Source: Sedimentibacter sp. zth1 (GTDB lineage Bacteria > Bacillota > Clostridia > Tissierellales > Sedimentibacteraceae). Taken from it: a DNA stretch of 64,000 bases. The stretch spans positions 1,054,001 through 1,118,000 of the forward strand of contig NZ_CP071445.1 of NCBI RefSeq assembly GCF_017352195.1, read 5' to 3'. The notes under the pieces were generated by a model. The model did no database searches, was not told the DNA's origin, and saw only the letters and a program-made list of their open reading frames with translations. The position numbers and the translations under genes are program-made. Positions 7,958 through 17,959 of the stretch are shown piece by piece (the stretch's first letter is position 1; each line of letters begins with the position of its first letter).

Positions 7958-10198
7958 TTAATTAAATATAACTTCTATATAATCTTCCCCATTTTCTGAA
8001 TATAATATATTTCCATCAACATATATTTGGAAATTTTCAGTACCCTTTCCGACTACTGTTAGTAGATAACTACCATCTTTTGTACTTACCTCTTCATTAA
8101 ATACCTCTTCATTACCAAAAATAGTTTCTTTATACACAAGCAATGTAACAGTTTCTTTATCTTTAGGCAATGGAACATTTATTTGCGATTGTGTTTCTAC
8201 AACAGGTTCTTCAGGATTAGATGGATTTTCTCCACCTTCACCTCCATCTTCACCTTCACTTCCAGCATTATCTTCATCTTCCTCTTCCTCTGGTTTAGGT
8301 GTTTCTGCTTTTCCTAAACTTACAACTAAATTAATAGATGTTTGTTCTTCTACTTCCTTTGCTGCTGGATAAGACTGATTTATAACAATATTAGCTTCGT
8401 ACTCATTACTATTTTCATAAGTAACTTCGCCTACACTTAAATTATTTGCAATAATTGTACTTTTAGCGCTTTCAACATTAATTCCAAGGACACTTGGTAC
8501 TATAGAATAAACAGTTTCAGGTCCTTTGCTTAACACAAAATCAACTTTGCTACCAGCCTCAACTTTTTCATTTGCTATTGGATATTGACTAATTATTTTC
8601 CCTGCTGGAACTGTATCACTATAATCGCTTGTTATATTTCCTTTTTCAAGATCAAAATCAACAATAATTGTAGTAGCCTCTATAGAGTATTTACCTAGTA
8701 TATTAGGTACCTCTACTTCCTTAATTCCTTTACTAATTGAAACTTCAACAGGGAAATTTTTCTTTACCTTACTTCCTTTTTGTTCACTCTGATCATAGAT
8801 TTCCCCCTCATCATATTCAGAATTGAATTCTCTTTCCTGAACACTAAAAAGCAAACCTGCTTTTGTAGCCATGTCTCTAGCTTCTTCTTCACTAACACCT
8901 ACAAAATTAGGTACAGTTACCTCTGGTACAATTATCAAAGCTTTAATTACAAAAAACCCTATAACTGAAACAACTGCAATTGCTAAAAGTATAGCAGCAA
9001 GAGTTGTTTTAAAATTGTCTACTTTACTAAGTGGTTCTTCAGATTTTCTACCTTTTGATTTTTTGTTTTTTGATTTCTTAGTTTTTTGCTTATTTTTATC
9101 TTTTATATTAATTTTTTCTTTATTTCCATCATTATCAATATCTTTTTCTATTATAATTTTGGTTTTATTATTGTCATTATCAAAAAAATTGTTAAAAGCT
9201 TCTTGTTTACTATCTATTGAACCATTTTTTTCAGAATTCTGATTTCCGTTTTCATTATCTTCAGACATCTCTTCATTATGATTTAGTATTTTCGAATGTA
9301 ATTTAGGCAATATAATCGTAGGAGAATCTAATTCATCTAAATATTTATTATTTACAGTACCAATTTCTTCTATCTTGTTGCTATGTATTAAATATAATAC
9401 TTGTAATAATTCACTTGCATTTTGATATCTATAGCTTTGATGTTTTTGTAAACACTTTAATATAATTTGCTCAAATTCTTCAGAAATTTTGATACCTTTA
9501 AGCTTCTTCGATGGTGGTACTACTTCTTCCTGAATATGTTTCATTGCAACAGATATATGATTATCTGCATCAAATGGTACGACTCCAGTTATCATCTCAT
9601 ACATTACAACCCCTAGTGAATAAATATCAGATTTTTCATCTACATATCCACCTCTGGCTTGCTCTGGTGAAAAATAATGCACTGAGCCAATTACATTAGA
9701 TGTATTGTTAATAGTAGAGGTTGTAGCTGCTCTTGCTATACCAAAATCAGCAACTTTGGCAATACCCTCTTCTGTAATTAATATATTGTGTGGTTTAATA
9801 TCTCTATGAATAATGTTATTTGCATGTGCATGTTTTAACGCTTCTGTAATTTGTTTGCTTATTTTGATTGTTTCTGTTTCAGATAAATGTCCTTTTCTAT
9901 TGATTAAATCTTTTAGCGTTTCACCTTTAATATACTCCATAACAATATAATATATATTATCTTCAATACCCGTATCATATATATTTACAATGTTAGAATG
10001 ATTTAAGCTAGCTGCAGATAACGATTCTTGTTTAAATTTTTCAACAAAACTAGAATCTGATATTAACTCGCTTCTTAATATCTTGATTGCTACATATCTA
10101 TTTAGAACTCTACATTTAGCTTTGTAAACAACAGACATACCTCCGCCGCCTATTTTTTCTATTATTTCATATCTATTTCCTAAAACTCTACCTATCAT
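7958..10198 (-). CDS. prkC: PASTA-domain Ser/Thr protein kinase
   Basis: Membrane kinase that senses cell-wall material outside and phosphorylates proteins inside. Kinase domain 1-270: glycine loop GGGGMSVVY at 17-25, Lys39, HRDIKPHN at 131-138, DFG at 151-153. A Lys/Asn-rich juxtamembrane stretch (about 305-390) leads to a membrane helix near 399-420, three PASTA repeats (about 427-632), an acidic Glu/Gly linker (about 634-675) and a C-terminal domain I do not recognise. The ATG at 10198 lies inside the 3' end of stp with AGGGGTG upstream. Kinase and phosphatase are thus translationally coupled. Confidence 0.95.
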   Translation of the reverse strand: MIGRVLGNRYEIIEKIGGGGMSVVYKAKCRVLNRYVAIKILRSELISDSSFVEKFKQESLSAASLNHSNIVNIYDTGIEDNIYYIVMEYIKGETLKDLINRKGHLSETETIKISKQITEALKHAHANNIIHRDIKPHNILITEEGIAKVADFGIARAATTSTINNTSNVIGSVHYFSPEQARGGYVDEKSDIYSLGVVMYEMITGVVPFDADNHISVAMKHIQEEVVPPSKKLKGIKISEEFEQIILKCLQKHQSYRYQNASELLQVLYLIHSNKIEEIGTVNNKYLDELDSPTIILPKLHSKILNHNEEMSEDNENGNQNSEKNGSIDSKQEAFNNFFDNDNNKTKIIIEKDIDNDGNKEKINIKDKNKQKTKKSKNKKSKGRKSEEPLSKVDNFKTTLAAILLAIAVVSVIGFFVIKALIIVPEVTVPNFVGVSEEEARDMATKAGLLFSVQEREFNSEYDEGEIYDQSEQKGSKVKKNFPVEVSISKGIKEVEVPNILGKYSIEATTIIVDFDLEKGNITSDYSDTVPAGKIISQYPIANEKVEAGSKVDFVLSKGPETVYSIVPSVLGINVESAKSTIIANNLSVGEVTYENSNEYEANIVINQSYPAAKEVEEQTSINLVVSLGKAETPKPEEEEDEDNAGSEGEDGGEGGENPSNPEEPVVETQSQINVPLPKDKETVTLLVYKETIFGNEEVFNEEVSTKDGSYLLTVVGKGTENFQIYVDGNILYSENGEDYIEVIFN

Positions 10199-10937
10199 CA
10201 GTTTCACCCCTATCAGAAGTATTTATTATTATAACAGTTATATTATCTGTACCACCATTTTCATTAGCTAAAGAAATAAGTTTATCAACGCAATTTGCAC
10301 CAAACTTATTAATATACTCAAATATATCATTATCATTAATGTGGGTAGTTAAGCCATCTGAGCAAAGTAATAATGTATCCTCATCGTCAATCTCAATCTC
10401 GAATATATCAACATCTACCTCATCTTGACTACCTATAGCTCTTGTTATTATGTTTCTTTCAGAATGATGCTTAGCTTCCAAGTCTGTTATTTCACCTTTT
10501 TTTACCAATTCCTGCACATAAGTATGGTCATCAGTTATTTGAGATATTCTTTCCTTGTTAATTAAGTATGTTCTGCTATCACCAACGTTACCTATGTAAG
10601 CTATCTTTTCCGATTTATCGATTACTGCCATTGTAACAGTAGTTCCCATACCATTGTAGTCTTCTTTTATAATAGACTGCTCATAAACAGTTTTATTTGC
10701 TAAGCTAGCGGCCTCCATAATAAATTTAGGAGGTTTAAAACTACCTTTTTGAATTCTTGACACAAAATAGTTTTTTATTGTTTCTACAGTTAAATTACTA
10801 GCTATTTCGCCTGCTTTATGCCCGCCCATACCATCAGCAACTACACATAAATAATAATTCCCATATTCGTATACAATTAAATTGTCTTCATTGTTGTTTC
10901 TTACCTTACCACTATTAGTTCCATAATATGCATTCAC
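10188..10937 (-). CDS. stp: PP2C-family Ser/Thr protein phosphatase, partner of PrkC
   Basis: Metal-dependent phosphatase that reverses PrkC phosphorylation. Motifs are NNEDN near 15-19, VADGMGGH at 33-40, GNVGDSR near 114, LCSDGLT near 187 and GGTDNIT near 230. These include the Asp residues that bind the two metal ions. The start is probably the GTG at 10937, 8 nt after GAGG; a GTG three codons upstream overlaps the ribosome site. It overlaps prkC by 11 nt, and the pair sits after rlmN as in most Firmicutes. Confidence 0.94.
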   Translation of the reverse strand: MNAYYGTNSGKVRNNNEDNLIVYEYGNYYLCVVADGMGGHKAGEIASNLTVETIKNYFVSRIQKGSFKPPKFIMEAASLANKTVYEQSIIKEDYNGMGTTVTMAVIDKSEKIAYIGNVGDSRTYLINKERISQITDDHTYVQELVKKGEITDLEAKHHSERNIITRAIGSQDEVDVDIFEIEIDDEDTLLLCSDGLTTHINDNDIFEYINKFGANCVDKLISLANENGGTDNITVIIINTSDRGETDDR

Positions 10938-10947
10938 ATTAATCACC

Positions 10948-11976
10948 TCATTTTGTAAGAAAATTATTTCTTAATTGCCCACATGCAGCATTGATATCAC
11001 TTCCAAGTTCTCTTCTTACTGTAGCTGTTAACCCATTTTGTGTTATTATTTGTTTAAACTTATTGATATTGCTTTCTGTAGATGAGCTTATATCACTTTC
11101 CTTAATTGAATTATAAGGAATTAAATTTATATTACAAAGCATACCATCCAAATAATTGCAAAGATTCATAGCATCTTGATAGTTATCATTGAAACCATCT
11201 ATTAATATATATTCGAACGTTATCCTTTTATTTGTTTTTTTAATATAATAGTTACACGCATCTTTAAGCTCTGATAAATTATATTTTCTAGCAATCGGCA
11301 ATACTTGTTCTCTTTTTTCTTGATTAGCTACATGTAAGGATATAGCTAATGTAATCTGTAAATCTAAATCTGCTAACTCATATATTTTAGGTACAACTCC
11401 ACAGGTAGACATAGTTATTTTCCTTAAGCTAATATTTTGACCCATTTCATCATTTATTATCTTAAAGAAATCTAGTATGTTATTGTAATTTTCAAGTGGC
11501 TCACCTGTTCCCATAATAACTATATTACTTATTCTTTCACCTGTATCTTTTTGAACTAGATATATTTGATTTAGCATTTCCGATACATTTAAGTTTCTAA
11601 TAAATCCTTTTTTAGTAGATGCACAAAAAACACATCCCATTTTACACCCTACTTGAGAAGAAATACACAATGTATTACCATATTTGTATTTCAAAAAAAC
11701 AGTTTCTATTATATTTTCATCTTCTAATACCATCAAATATTTTTTAGTTTCATCAAGCTTAGAATCATATCTTTCCAAAATGTTAATTTTAGTGAATTGA
11801 AAATGCTCTTTATATAACTCTTTACTTTTATTTGATATATTTTTCATTTCATCAAAACTAGTAACATTTTTTTTATGAACCCATTCATATATCTGCTTAG
11901 CTCTAAAAGCTGGTTCTTTTAATTCTATTATTTTTTCTTGCAATTTATCTAATATCAAATTATCTACTTTTATCAT
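10948..11976 (-). CDS. rlmN: 23S rRNA (adenine2503-C2)-methyltransferase RlmN
   Basis: Radical-SAM enzyme that methylates A2503 of 23S rRNA and A37 of some tRNAs. The 342-residue length is typical. The cluster-binding motif is CKMGCVFC (Cys111, Cys115, Cys118), followed by GTGEPL. The C-terminal Cys332 in NAACGQLR matches the conserved cysteine that resolves the methylated intermediate. It lies between rsmB and stp, the conserved order of this operon. Confidence 0.95.
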   Translation of the reverse strand: MIKVDNLILDKLQEKIIELKEPAFRAKQIYEWVHKKNVTSFDEMKNISNKSKELYKEHFQFTKINILERYDSKLDETKKYLMVLEDENIIETVFLKYKYGNTLCISSQVGCKMGCVFCASTKKGFIRNLNVSEMLNQIYLVQKDTGERISNIVIMGTGEPLENYNNILDFFKIINDEMGQNISLRKITMSTCGVVPKIYELADLDLQITLAISLHVANQEKREQVLPIARKYNLSELKDACNYYIKKTNKRITFEYILIDGFNDNYQDAMNLCNYLDGMLCNINLIPYNSIKESDISSSTESNINKFKQIITQNGLTATVRRELGSDINAACGQLRNNFLTK

Positions 11977-12004
11977 AAAATTTTCCTTCGTTTTTTACAA
12001 TTAA

Positions 12005-13345
12005 TTATATCATAGTTTTTCTTAATTTAGCAACAAAAAAACCATCCATCGCGTGAACATGCGGAAAAATCTCTATATATCCATCTTTAGATGTTTCAAA
12101 AAAACTCTTTGTTTCTTTTTCTATGTTTACTAACTCAAAATTTTTATTATACTTCATAAATTTTTTAATAACATTTATATTTTCATCTTTTGAAGTAGTA
12201 CATGTTGAATATATTAATTCACCACCTACTTTAAGATATCTTGATACATTTGTGAGTATCTTATATTGTAAGTCAAATAAATTTTGACTATCTATTTCAA
12301 CTCGATTATACTTTATTTCAGGTTTTCTTCTAATGATTCCTAATCCTGAACATGGTACATCAGCTATGCAATAATCGAATTTTTCTATCAGCTCTTCGTT
12401 AAATAAAATCGCATCCTTTAAAACAACCTTAATATTTTTTAAATCAAGTCTTTTAACATCATTATTTATTAGCTTTATTTTGTGTTCAAATAAATCTCTT
12501 GATAAAACCTTGCCCGTATTTTCAAGTCTCTCCGCAACATCCATAGTTTTGCCACCTGGAGCTGCACAAACATCTATAATTAAAGAATTTCGCTTAGGAT
12601 TTAGTATTTGACCTACAAGCATTGAACTCTCACTTTGAATAGAAAATAAACCACTTTTAAATTCAGGTAGCTTATCTATACTATATACATTTTTTAATAT
12701 TAATCCTTTGTCTGCTATTTTACACTCTTCAACATCTATACCCTTTTCTATAAGTAATGTTTTTAATTCTTCCTTAGTTATTTTGTTCGTATTAACTCTA
12801 ATATTTAGCAAAGCTTGTTCATTATTTTTTATAAGTATATCTTCAATATTATCTTTTCCAAATTGTTTAATCCATAGATTAATTATCCATACTGGAAATG
12901 AATATTTTATAGATAGTTTATCTACAAAGTTCAATTTCTCAATTTCTTGGTGAACAAACTGCTTATTTCTTAATATATTTCTTAATACTGCATTGACAAA
13001 TTTAGATGTTTTTAAATCTAAATTTGATTTAATATAATCAACGCTTTCATTTACTACTATGTTTTCTCTAGTATTATCTAAAAAATAAAATTGATACACA
13101 GCCAATCTTATTGCCATTAATACATCTGTTTGCATTTTTTTTGTTTTCATCTTAGAAAATTTATTTATGGTAAAATCCAAAAAATAAATATTTTCGGTTA
13201 CTCCCAAAATAACTTTCCTATATAAATTTTGCTGTCTTTCATCTAAAAGCTTAAAATCATTATTTATTACTATATTAGAATAAGAGTTATTAGCATGAAT
13301 CTTTTTTAAAGACTCTATAGCAACAACTCTAAAATTATTATTCAA
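12005..13345 (-). CDS. rsmB: 16S rRNA (cytosine967-C5)-methyltransferase RsmB
   Basis: Methylates C967 of 16S rRNA using S-adenosylmethionine. An N-terminal NusB-like RNA-binding domain (about 1-140) precedes a Rossmann methyltransferase. This has DVCAAPGGKT near 258, ADVPCSGLG near 326 and YSTCT near 377, which hold the two cysteines of the family. Length 446 fits. The start is a TTG at 13345 with GAGGTGA spaced normally upstream and no better alternative nearby. It sits between a metallopeptidase gene and rlmN. Confidence 0.94.
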   Translation of the reverse strand: MNNNFRVVAIESLKKIHANNSYSNIVINNDFKLLDERQQNLYRKVILGVTENIYFLDFTINKFSKMKTKKMQTDVLMAIRLAVYQFYFLDNTRENIVVNESVDYIKSNLDLKTSKFVNAVLRNILRNKQFVHQEIEKLNFVDKLSIKYSFPVWIINLWIKQFGKDNIEDILIKNNEQALLNIRVNTNKITKEELKTLLIEKGIDVEECKIADKGLILKNVYSIDKLPEFKSGLFSIQSESSMLVGQILNPKRNSLIIDVCAAPGGKTMDVAERLENTGKVLSRDLFEHKIKLINNDVKRLDLKNIKVVLKDAILFNEELIEKFDYCIADVPCSGLGIIRRKPEIKYNRVEIDSQNLFDLQYKILTNVSRYLKVGGELIYSTCTTSKDENINVIKKFMKYNKNFELVNIEKETKSFFETSKDGYIEIFPHVHAMDGFFVAKLRKTMI

Positions 13346-13360
13346 TAAATCACCTCAAAA

Positions 13361-14053
13361 TTAGTCTCTGTCTCTAAATCTGCCTGATATAGCAAGTAAT
13401 CTTAACAACTGTAAAACTGACATTAAGGTTGCTGCTACATATGTTAATGCTGCTGCATTCAATACTTTTTTTACAGATGTCTTTTCATAATCATAAATTA
13501 TACCATTGTCTACAAGCTGATAGACTGCTCTGTTACTTGCATCGAATTCAACTGGTAATGTAATAATTTGAAAAAGTACAATTGCAGAAAATAAATATAT
13601 ACCAAAGTCTACAAAAGTTTTATTGCCAAGTAAAATACCTAAAAAAAGCAAAAGAAATGAAAATTTAGAACTAAAACTTGCAACTGGCACAAGTATATTT
13701 CTGATTTTCAATGGAGCATATCCTTTATCATGCTGAATTGCATGACCAACCTCATGTGCTGCCACTCCTAAAGCAGCTACACTATTTCCATAATATATAC
13801 CATCTGATAACCTTAGAACTTTCTTTCTAGGATCATAATGGTCAGTTAATCTGCCTTTAACCATTTCAATTGTGACATTATTCAGTCCATTATTATTTAA
13901 AAGTTTCTGTGCTGATTCGTATCCTGTCATACCTTTTGCAGATTTGACATTTTGAAATCTACTGTAAGTACTTTGAATTTTTGTCTGAGCATACATAGAA
14001 AATATGATAGCTGGCAAAATAATAATATAAGTTGGATCAAAAAAGAAATGCAT
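13361..14053 (-). CDS. Membrane zinc metallopeptidase (YugP-like, Zn_peptidase_2 family)
   Basis: Predicted integral membrane zinc peptidase of unknown substrate. The 230-residue protein starts with a membrane helix, carries the zinc motif HEVGHAIQH near residues 98-106, and has two or three more membrane helices in the second half (for example near 115-160 and 200-220). It matches the YugP type. Unlike in Bacillus it lies inside the def-fmt-rsmB operon, between fmt and rsmB; I believe this position is common in Clostridia. The ATG has TAGGAGTG upstream. Its role in the operon is unknown. Confidence 0.85.
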   Translation of the reverse strand: MHFFFDPTYIIILPAIIFSMYAQTKIQSTYSRFQNVKSAKGMTGYESAQKLLNNNGLNNVTIEMVKGRLTDHYDPRKKVLRLSDGIYYGNSVAALGVAAHEVGHAIQHDKGYAPLKIRNILVPVASFSSKFSFLLLFLGILLGNKTFVDFGIYLFSAIVLFQIITLPVEFDASNRAVYQLVDNGIIYDYEKTSVKKVLNAAALTYVAATLMSVLQLLRLLAISGRFRDRD

Positions 14054-14063
14054 GTTATCACTC

Positions 14064-14990
14064 CTACAGTTTAATTAATACCTCAAATTTATTCCCTCTA
14101 AGAAAGTCTTGAACTTTCATTTTGTTTTTTCCAGGAATTTGCAATTCTTTAATAACAATTAAATAATCTGATGTCGCAACATATATACCAGTTTTATCTA
14201 CACGCTCTACAGTTCCAGGCTCATGTGTAGACTTTTCATTGGTAATTATTGTAGTGTAAACCTTTATGTTCTTATCATCATATATAAAATATGCTATTTG
14301 GTCGGGATTTAACCCTCTTACCATATTATGAACATTTTGAGCTTTTTCATTCCAATTTATAAGTGCAGTGCTTTTATTTATCATTGGCGCATAAGTTGAT
14401 AAACTTGTATCCTGTTTTACAGGTATAATAGTTTTATTCTTTATTTGCTCTAATGTTTTCATCAATAAATCAGAGCCTATCAAACTCAACTTATCGTGAA
14501 GATCACCAGCTGTCATATTTTCTGTTATTTCTAACTCTTCCTTTAACAGCATATCTCCGGTATCAAGTCCAACATCCATCATCATCGTTGTTACACCAGT
14601 TTTTTTATGACCATTAATTATTGACCAATTAATTGGGGCAGCGCCTCTTAATATTGGTAGTAAAGAAGCATGAACGTTAATACATCCAAGTCTTGGAATA
14701 TCTAAAACTTTTTTACTTAATATTTGACCATATGCAATAACAATTATCAAATCAGGATTTAATGCTGATATTTTTTCTATAGCTTCTTCATTTTTAACTT
14801 TGTCTGGTTGATAAACTTCTAATCCTAATTCTTCCGCCTTTACTTTAACCTCTGACTTTTTAATTTTTTTTCCTCTTCCAAAGGGTTTGTCAGGTTGAGT
14901 AACAACAAGTTTAATATTGTATCCTTCCGATACAAGTCTCTCAAGTGACGGTACCGCAAACCCAGGTGTTCCCATAAAAACTATATTCAT
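14064..14990 (-). CDS. fmt: Methionyl-tRNA formyltransferase
   Basis: Formylates initiator Met-tRNA using 10-formyl-tetrahydrofolate. The N-terminal Rossmann domain shows FMGTPGFAVPSL at 5-16, the active-site region NVHASLLPILRGAAPI near 106-121, and GLDTGDM near 143. The C-terminal tRNA-binding domain follows from about residue 205. Length 308. It starts directly after the def stop with no gap, so formylation and deformylation enzymes are made from coupled genes. Confidence 0.95.
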   Translation of the reverse strand: MNIVFMGTPGFAVPSLERLVSEGYNIKLVVTQPDKPFGRGKKIKKSEVKVKAEELGLEVYQPDKVKNEEAIEKISALNPDLIIVIAYGQILSKKVLDIPRLGCINVHASLLPILRGAAPINWSIINGHKKTGVTTMMMDVGLDTGDMLLKEELEITENMTAGDLHDKLSLIGSDLLMKTLEQIKNKTIIPVKQDTSLSTYAPMINKSTALINWNEKAQNVHNMVRGLNPDQIAYFIYDDKNIKVYTTIITNEKSTHEPGTVERVDKTGIYVATSDYLIVIKELQIPGKNKMKVQDFLRGNKFEVLIKL

Positions 14991-15437
14991 TTATTCACCT
15001 ACTATTTTATCTATAAAAAGTATTCCTTCTAAGTGATCTAATTCATGACAAATACAAATAGCCAATAAGCCTTCTGCTTTCAACTCGTTTTTTTTGCCAT
15101 TTTCGTCTGTATATTCAACAGTTACATTAGTTGGTCTTTTAACTTTTCCTCTTTTATTTGGTACACTCAAGCAACCTTCTTCACCAATTACTTCACCACT
15201 TTTTTGTGTGACTACTGGATTTATCATTTTGTATACATTTCCATCATCAACGTCTATCACAACTAGTCGTTTAAGTATTCCTATTTGTGGACCTGCAAGC
15301 CCAACACCATCAGAATAGTACATTGTATCCAACATATCATCTAAAATAGTTAAAACTCTATCGTCTATCTTTTCTACCTTTCTTGATTTTTTCCTTAAAA
15401 TGTCGTCTCCTTCGATTCTCACATTTCTTAAAGCCAT
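14991..15437 (-). CDS. def: Peptide deformylase
   Basis: Removes the formyl group from new proteins. The three family motifs are intact: GVGLAGPQIG at 44-53, EGCLS at 87-91 and HELDH at 131-135, giving the Cys and two His metal ligands and the catalytic Glu. Using the ATG at 15437, with GGGAGG 11 nt upstream, the protein has 148 residues, the usual size. An in-frame extension further upstream would overlap priA and lacks a ribosome site. Confidence 0.95.
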   Translation of the reverse strand: MALRNVRIEGDDILRKKSRKVEKIDDRVLTILDDMLDTMYYSDGVGLAGPQIGILKRLVVIDVDDGNVYKMINPVVTQKSGEVIGEEGCLSVPNKRGKVKRPTNVTVEYTDENGKKNELKAEGLLAICICHELDHLEGILFIDKIVGE

Positions 15438-15459
15438 TTTTAAAATATCCTCCCTAATT

Positions 15460-17688
15460 TTAAACACTTTCAGTGTCAATATTTATACTTAATTTTATAT
15501 TTTTTATATCTTTTTCCATATATACTTCTCTAATAATACTTTTTAATTTAGATGCATTATTTAAAGATACTTTCATATATAAATTTATTCTGTATTCATT
15601 ATTTACTTTATATATAGCATTAGGAGTAGGATTATATAATAGTACTCCTTTACCCTTAATTAATTCTTGAATTTTTGATTTTAATAGGTTATATTTTTCC
15701 ATTGAAACACTTTTTAACAAGCTTTCATCTTTAGAAATAGTGCAAACATTTATGATATTCACAAACGGTGGATATGCAAACTCTTTTCTTAATAAAAATT
15801 CATCTTCTATAAATTCTTCAAAATTATTATCTTTTGCAGCATTTATAATGCAATTGTCAGGCTCGTACGTCTGAATATAAACATATCCTTTTTTTTCGCC
15901 TCTACCAGCTCTTCCACTTACCTGTGTTAATAACTGAAATGTCTTTTCTCCTGAGTTATAAAAAGGTAAATTTAAAAGCGAATCAGCACTTAATACTCCA
16001 ACTGTCGTAACATCCGGAAAATCTAATCCTTTTGCAAGCATTTGCGTTCCAATTAATATATCTATTTTATGAGTTTTAAAATCATTATATATTTCATTGA
16101 AGCTATTCTTAGATGTCATAGTATCCATATCCATCCTAGCTACAACACTATCCTTAAATAACCCCTTTACTAATTCCTCTGCCTGTTGTGTGCCGAACCC
16201 AAACTGTTCAATTCTATTACTACCACATTCTGGACATTTGTCAAATACTGATTTAGTATTGCCACAATAATGGCATTTTAATTTATTTAAGCTACTGTGA
16301 TAAGTCATTGATACATCACAATTATCACATTTAGTAACATACCCACATTTTTTACATGCTATAAAGTTTGAATAACCTCTTCTATTAATAAATAAAATTA
16401 CTTGCTCCTTATTTTTAAGAGAATATCTAATTCTTTTAAACAATTCTACACTCAAAATAGTATCATTACCATTTTCTATTTCTTTTTTCATATCAATAAT
16501 TTTTATTTTAGGTAAATTTGCTTTTTTAGCTCTTTTTTTTATTTCTAAAAGTCTAACATGTTTATTTTTAACCATATTAAATGTTCTCAATGAAGGTGTT
16601 GCGGAACCTAGTATAACTTTAGCATTTTCAATAAATCCACGTTTTATTGCAGTTTCTATAGTGTCATACTTAGGTGATGTAGATGATTTATAGCTTTCTT
16701 CGTGTTCCTCATCAACTATTATACAACCTAAATTTTTAACAGGTGCAAACAATGCTGACCTAGCTCCAACAATGACATCTACCTCATTATTTAATACTTT
16801 GTTCCACTCAATATATTTTTGCTTTGCTGTTAATTTACTATGGAAAACAGCCACTCTACTTCCAAAACCGTTTCTAAGCCTACCAATTGTTTGACTTGTC
16901 AAGGATATTTCTGGAACTAATAAAATTGATTGCTTTCCTAGTTTCCTATAATATTCAATAACATTAATATATACTTCAGTTTTTCCGCTACCAGTAATTC
17001 CATGCAACAAATAAATTTTATCCTTTGAATTAATTATTTCATCATAACAGTATTTTTGTTCTTCATTTAATTTATTTATAAATTTGTCGTATAATTTTTC
17101 CTCATTTATATAAAGTTTTTCCTCAATAGAAATAATATCTTTGCTAAATAAAGTATTGATTGTAGCAATGCTTATATCGTTGCCAGAAGTAAACTCCTTT
17201 AATAAAACCTTATCATAATTTTTTAGCAATTGAATAGCTTTACGCTGCTTCGGTGCATTTTTTACTTGATATTGTTCAATCGGTTTTTCTTTGTCAATTA
17301 GATAAATTAATTTTTCATACTTTATGCTTGTATTTTTATTATGCTCATATTTTATTTGTGATGGTACCATAAGTCTTACAACATCAGAATATTTACATAT
17401 ATATCTCTCTCGCATCCAAACTGCTAATTTTATAAGTTCAGGTTTTATAATTACTTCTTCATCTATTACACCTAAAATCGGTTTTATTTTATTAACTGGA
17501 ACACTTGTTTTATCAGAGATTTTTACAACAAGAGCATCTATTGTCTCTTTTTTTCTAGAGAAGGTAACTTTAACTCTTTTACCTATCATTATTGTTTTGC
17601 AAAAGCATTCTGGAACTCCATATGTATATATTAAATCTGTACTTTTTGAGTTATAATTAATAACAACATGAACAAATTTTGGATACAA
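15460..17688 (-). CDS. priA: Primosomal protein N' (replication restart helicase PriA)
   Basis: DNA helicase that reloads the replication machinery at stalled forks. N-terminal DNA-binding domain, then helicase domain with Walker A GITGSGKT at 230-237 and DEEH at 326-329. A cysteine-rich zinc region near 448-500 has four CxxC pairs, and the C-terminal helicase domain contains QVSGRAGRG. The start is inferred to be the TTG at 17688. It has AAGGATG upstream and gives MYPKFVHVVINYNSK, matching the usual PriA N-terminus. Earlier in-frame codons would run through the hairpin after rpoZ. coaBC, normally just upstream, is absent. Confidence 0.93.
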   Translation of the reverse strand: MYPKFVHVVINYNSKSTDLIYTYGVPECFCKTIMIGKRVKVTFSRKKETIDALVVKISDKTSVPVNKIKPILGVIDEEVIIKPELIKLAVWMRERYICKYSDVVRLMVPSQIKYEHNKNTSIKYEKLIYLIDKEKPIEQYQVKNAPKQRKAIQLLKNYDKVLLKEFTSGNDISIATINTLFSKDIISIEEKLYINEEKLYDKFINKLNEEQKYCYDEIINSKDKIYLLHGITGSGKTEVYINVIEYYRKLGKQSILLVPEISLTSQTIGRLRNGFGSRVAVFHSKLTAKQKYIEWNKVLNNEVDVIVGARSALFAPVKNLGCIIVDEEHEESYKSSTSPKYDTIETAIKRGFIENAKVILGSATPSLRTFNMVKNKHVRLLEIKKRAKKANLPKIKIIDMKKEIENGNDTILSVELFKRIRYSLKNKEQVILFINRRGYSNFIACKKCGYVTKCDNCDVSMTYHSSLNKLKCHYCGNTKSVFDKCPECGSNRIEQFGFGTQQAEELVKGLFKDSVVARMDMDTMTSKNSFNEIYNDFKTHKIDILIGTQMLAKGLDFPDVTTVGVLSADSLLNLPFYNSGEKTFQLLTQVSGRAGRGEKKGYVYIQTYEPDNCIINAAKDNNFEEFIEDEFLLRKEFAYPPFVNIINVCTISKDESLLKSVSMEKYNLLKSKIQELIKGKGVLLYNPTPNAIYKVNNEYRINLYMKVSLNNASKLKSIIREVYMEKDIKNIKLSINIDTESV

Positions 17689-17715
17689 TTTAATCACATC
17701 CTTATAATAGAAATA

Positions 17716-17742
17716 GGAACACAAATTAATAATCCGTGTTCC
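17716..17742 (-). other. Hairpin between rpoZ and priA
   Basis: A 7-bp stem GGAACAC / GTGTTCC with a 13-nt loop lies in the 70-nt gap between rpoZ and the inferred priA start. It lacks a U-run, so it is at most a weak attenuator or an RNA-processing site. It occupies the place where coaBC sits in Bacillus. Confidence 0.4.
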
Positions 17743-17758
17743 CATCCAATAATCTTTT

Positions 17759-17959
17759 TTATTCCTCGTCTGGATATATTGGCTTAATTTTATCCTCACT
17801 AAACTCTTCAATTGCAATAGAAACTGGTTTTATTGTTTTAGTATAAACCCTTGGATTATCACCCTCAATAATTTGTCTAGCTCTTTTTGAAACTATAGTT
17901 ACTAATGAATATTTACTATTCACCATACCATATAATTCATCTAACGATACTTTGTGCAT
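17759..17959 (-). CDS. rpoZ: RNA polymerase omega subunit
   Basis: Small RNA polymerase subunit that stabilises beta-prime. The 66 residues include the family core SKYSLVTIVSKRARQI near 16-31 and a short acidic tail. The ATG overlaps the last 19 nt of gmk and has GGAGG upstream, so translation is coupled to gmk. The gmk-rpoZ order is strongly conserved. Confidence 0.92.
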   Translation of the reverse strand: MHKVSLDELYGMVNSKYSLVTIVSKRARQIIEGDNPRVYTKTIKPVSIAIEEFSEDKIKPIYPDEE

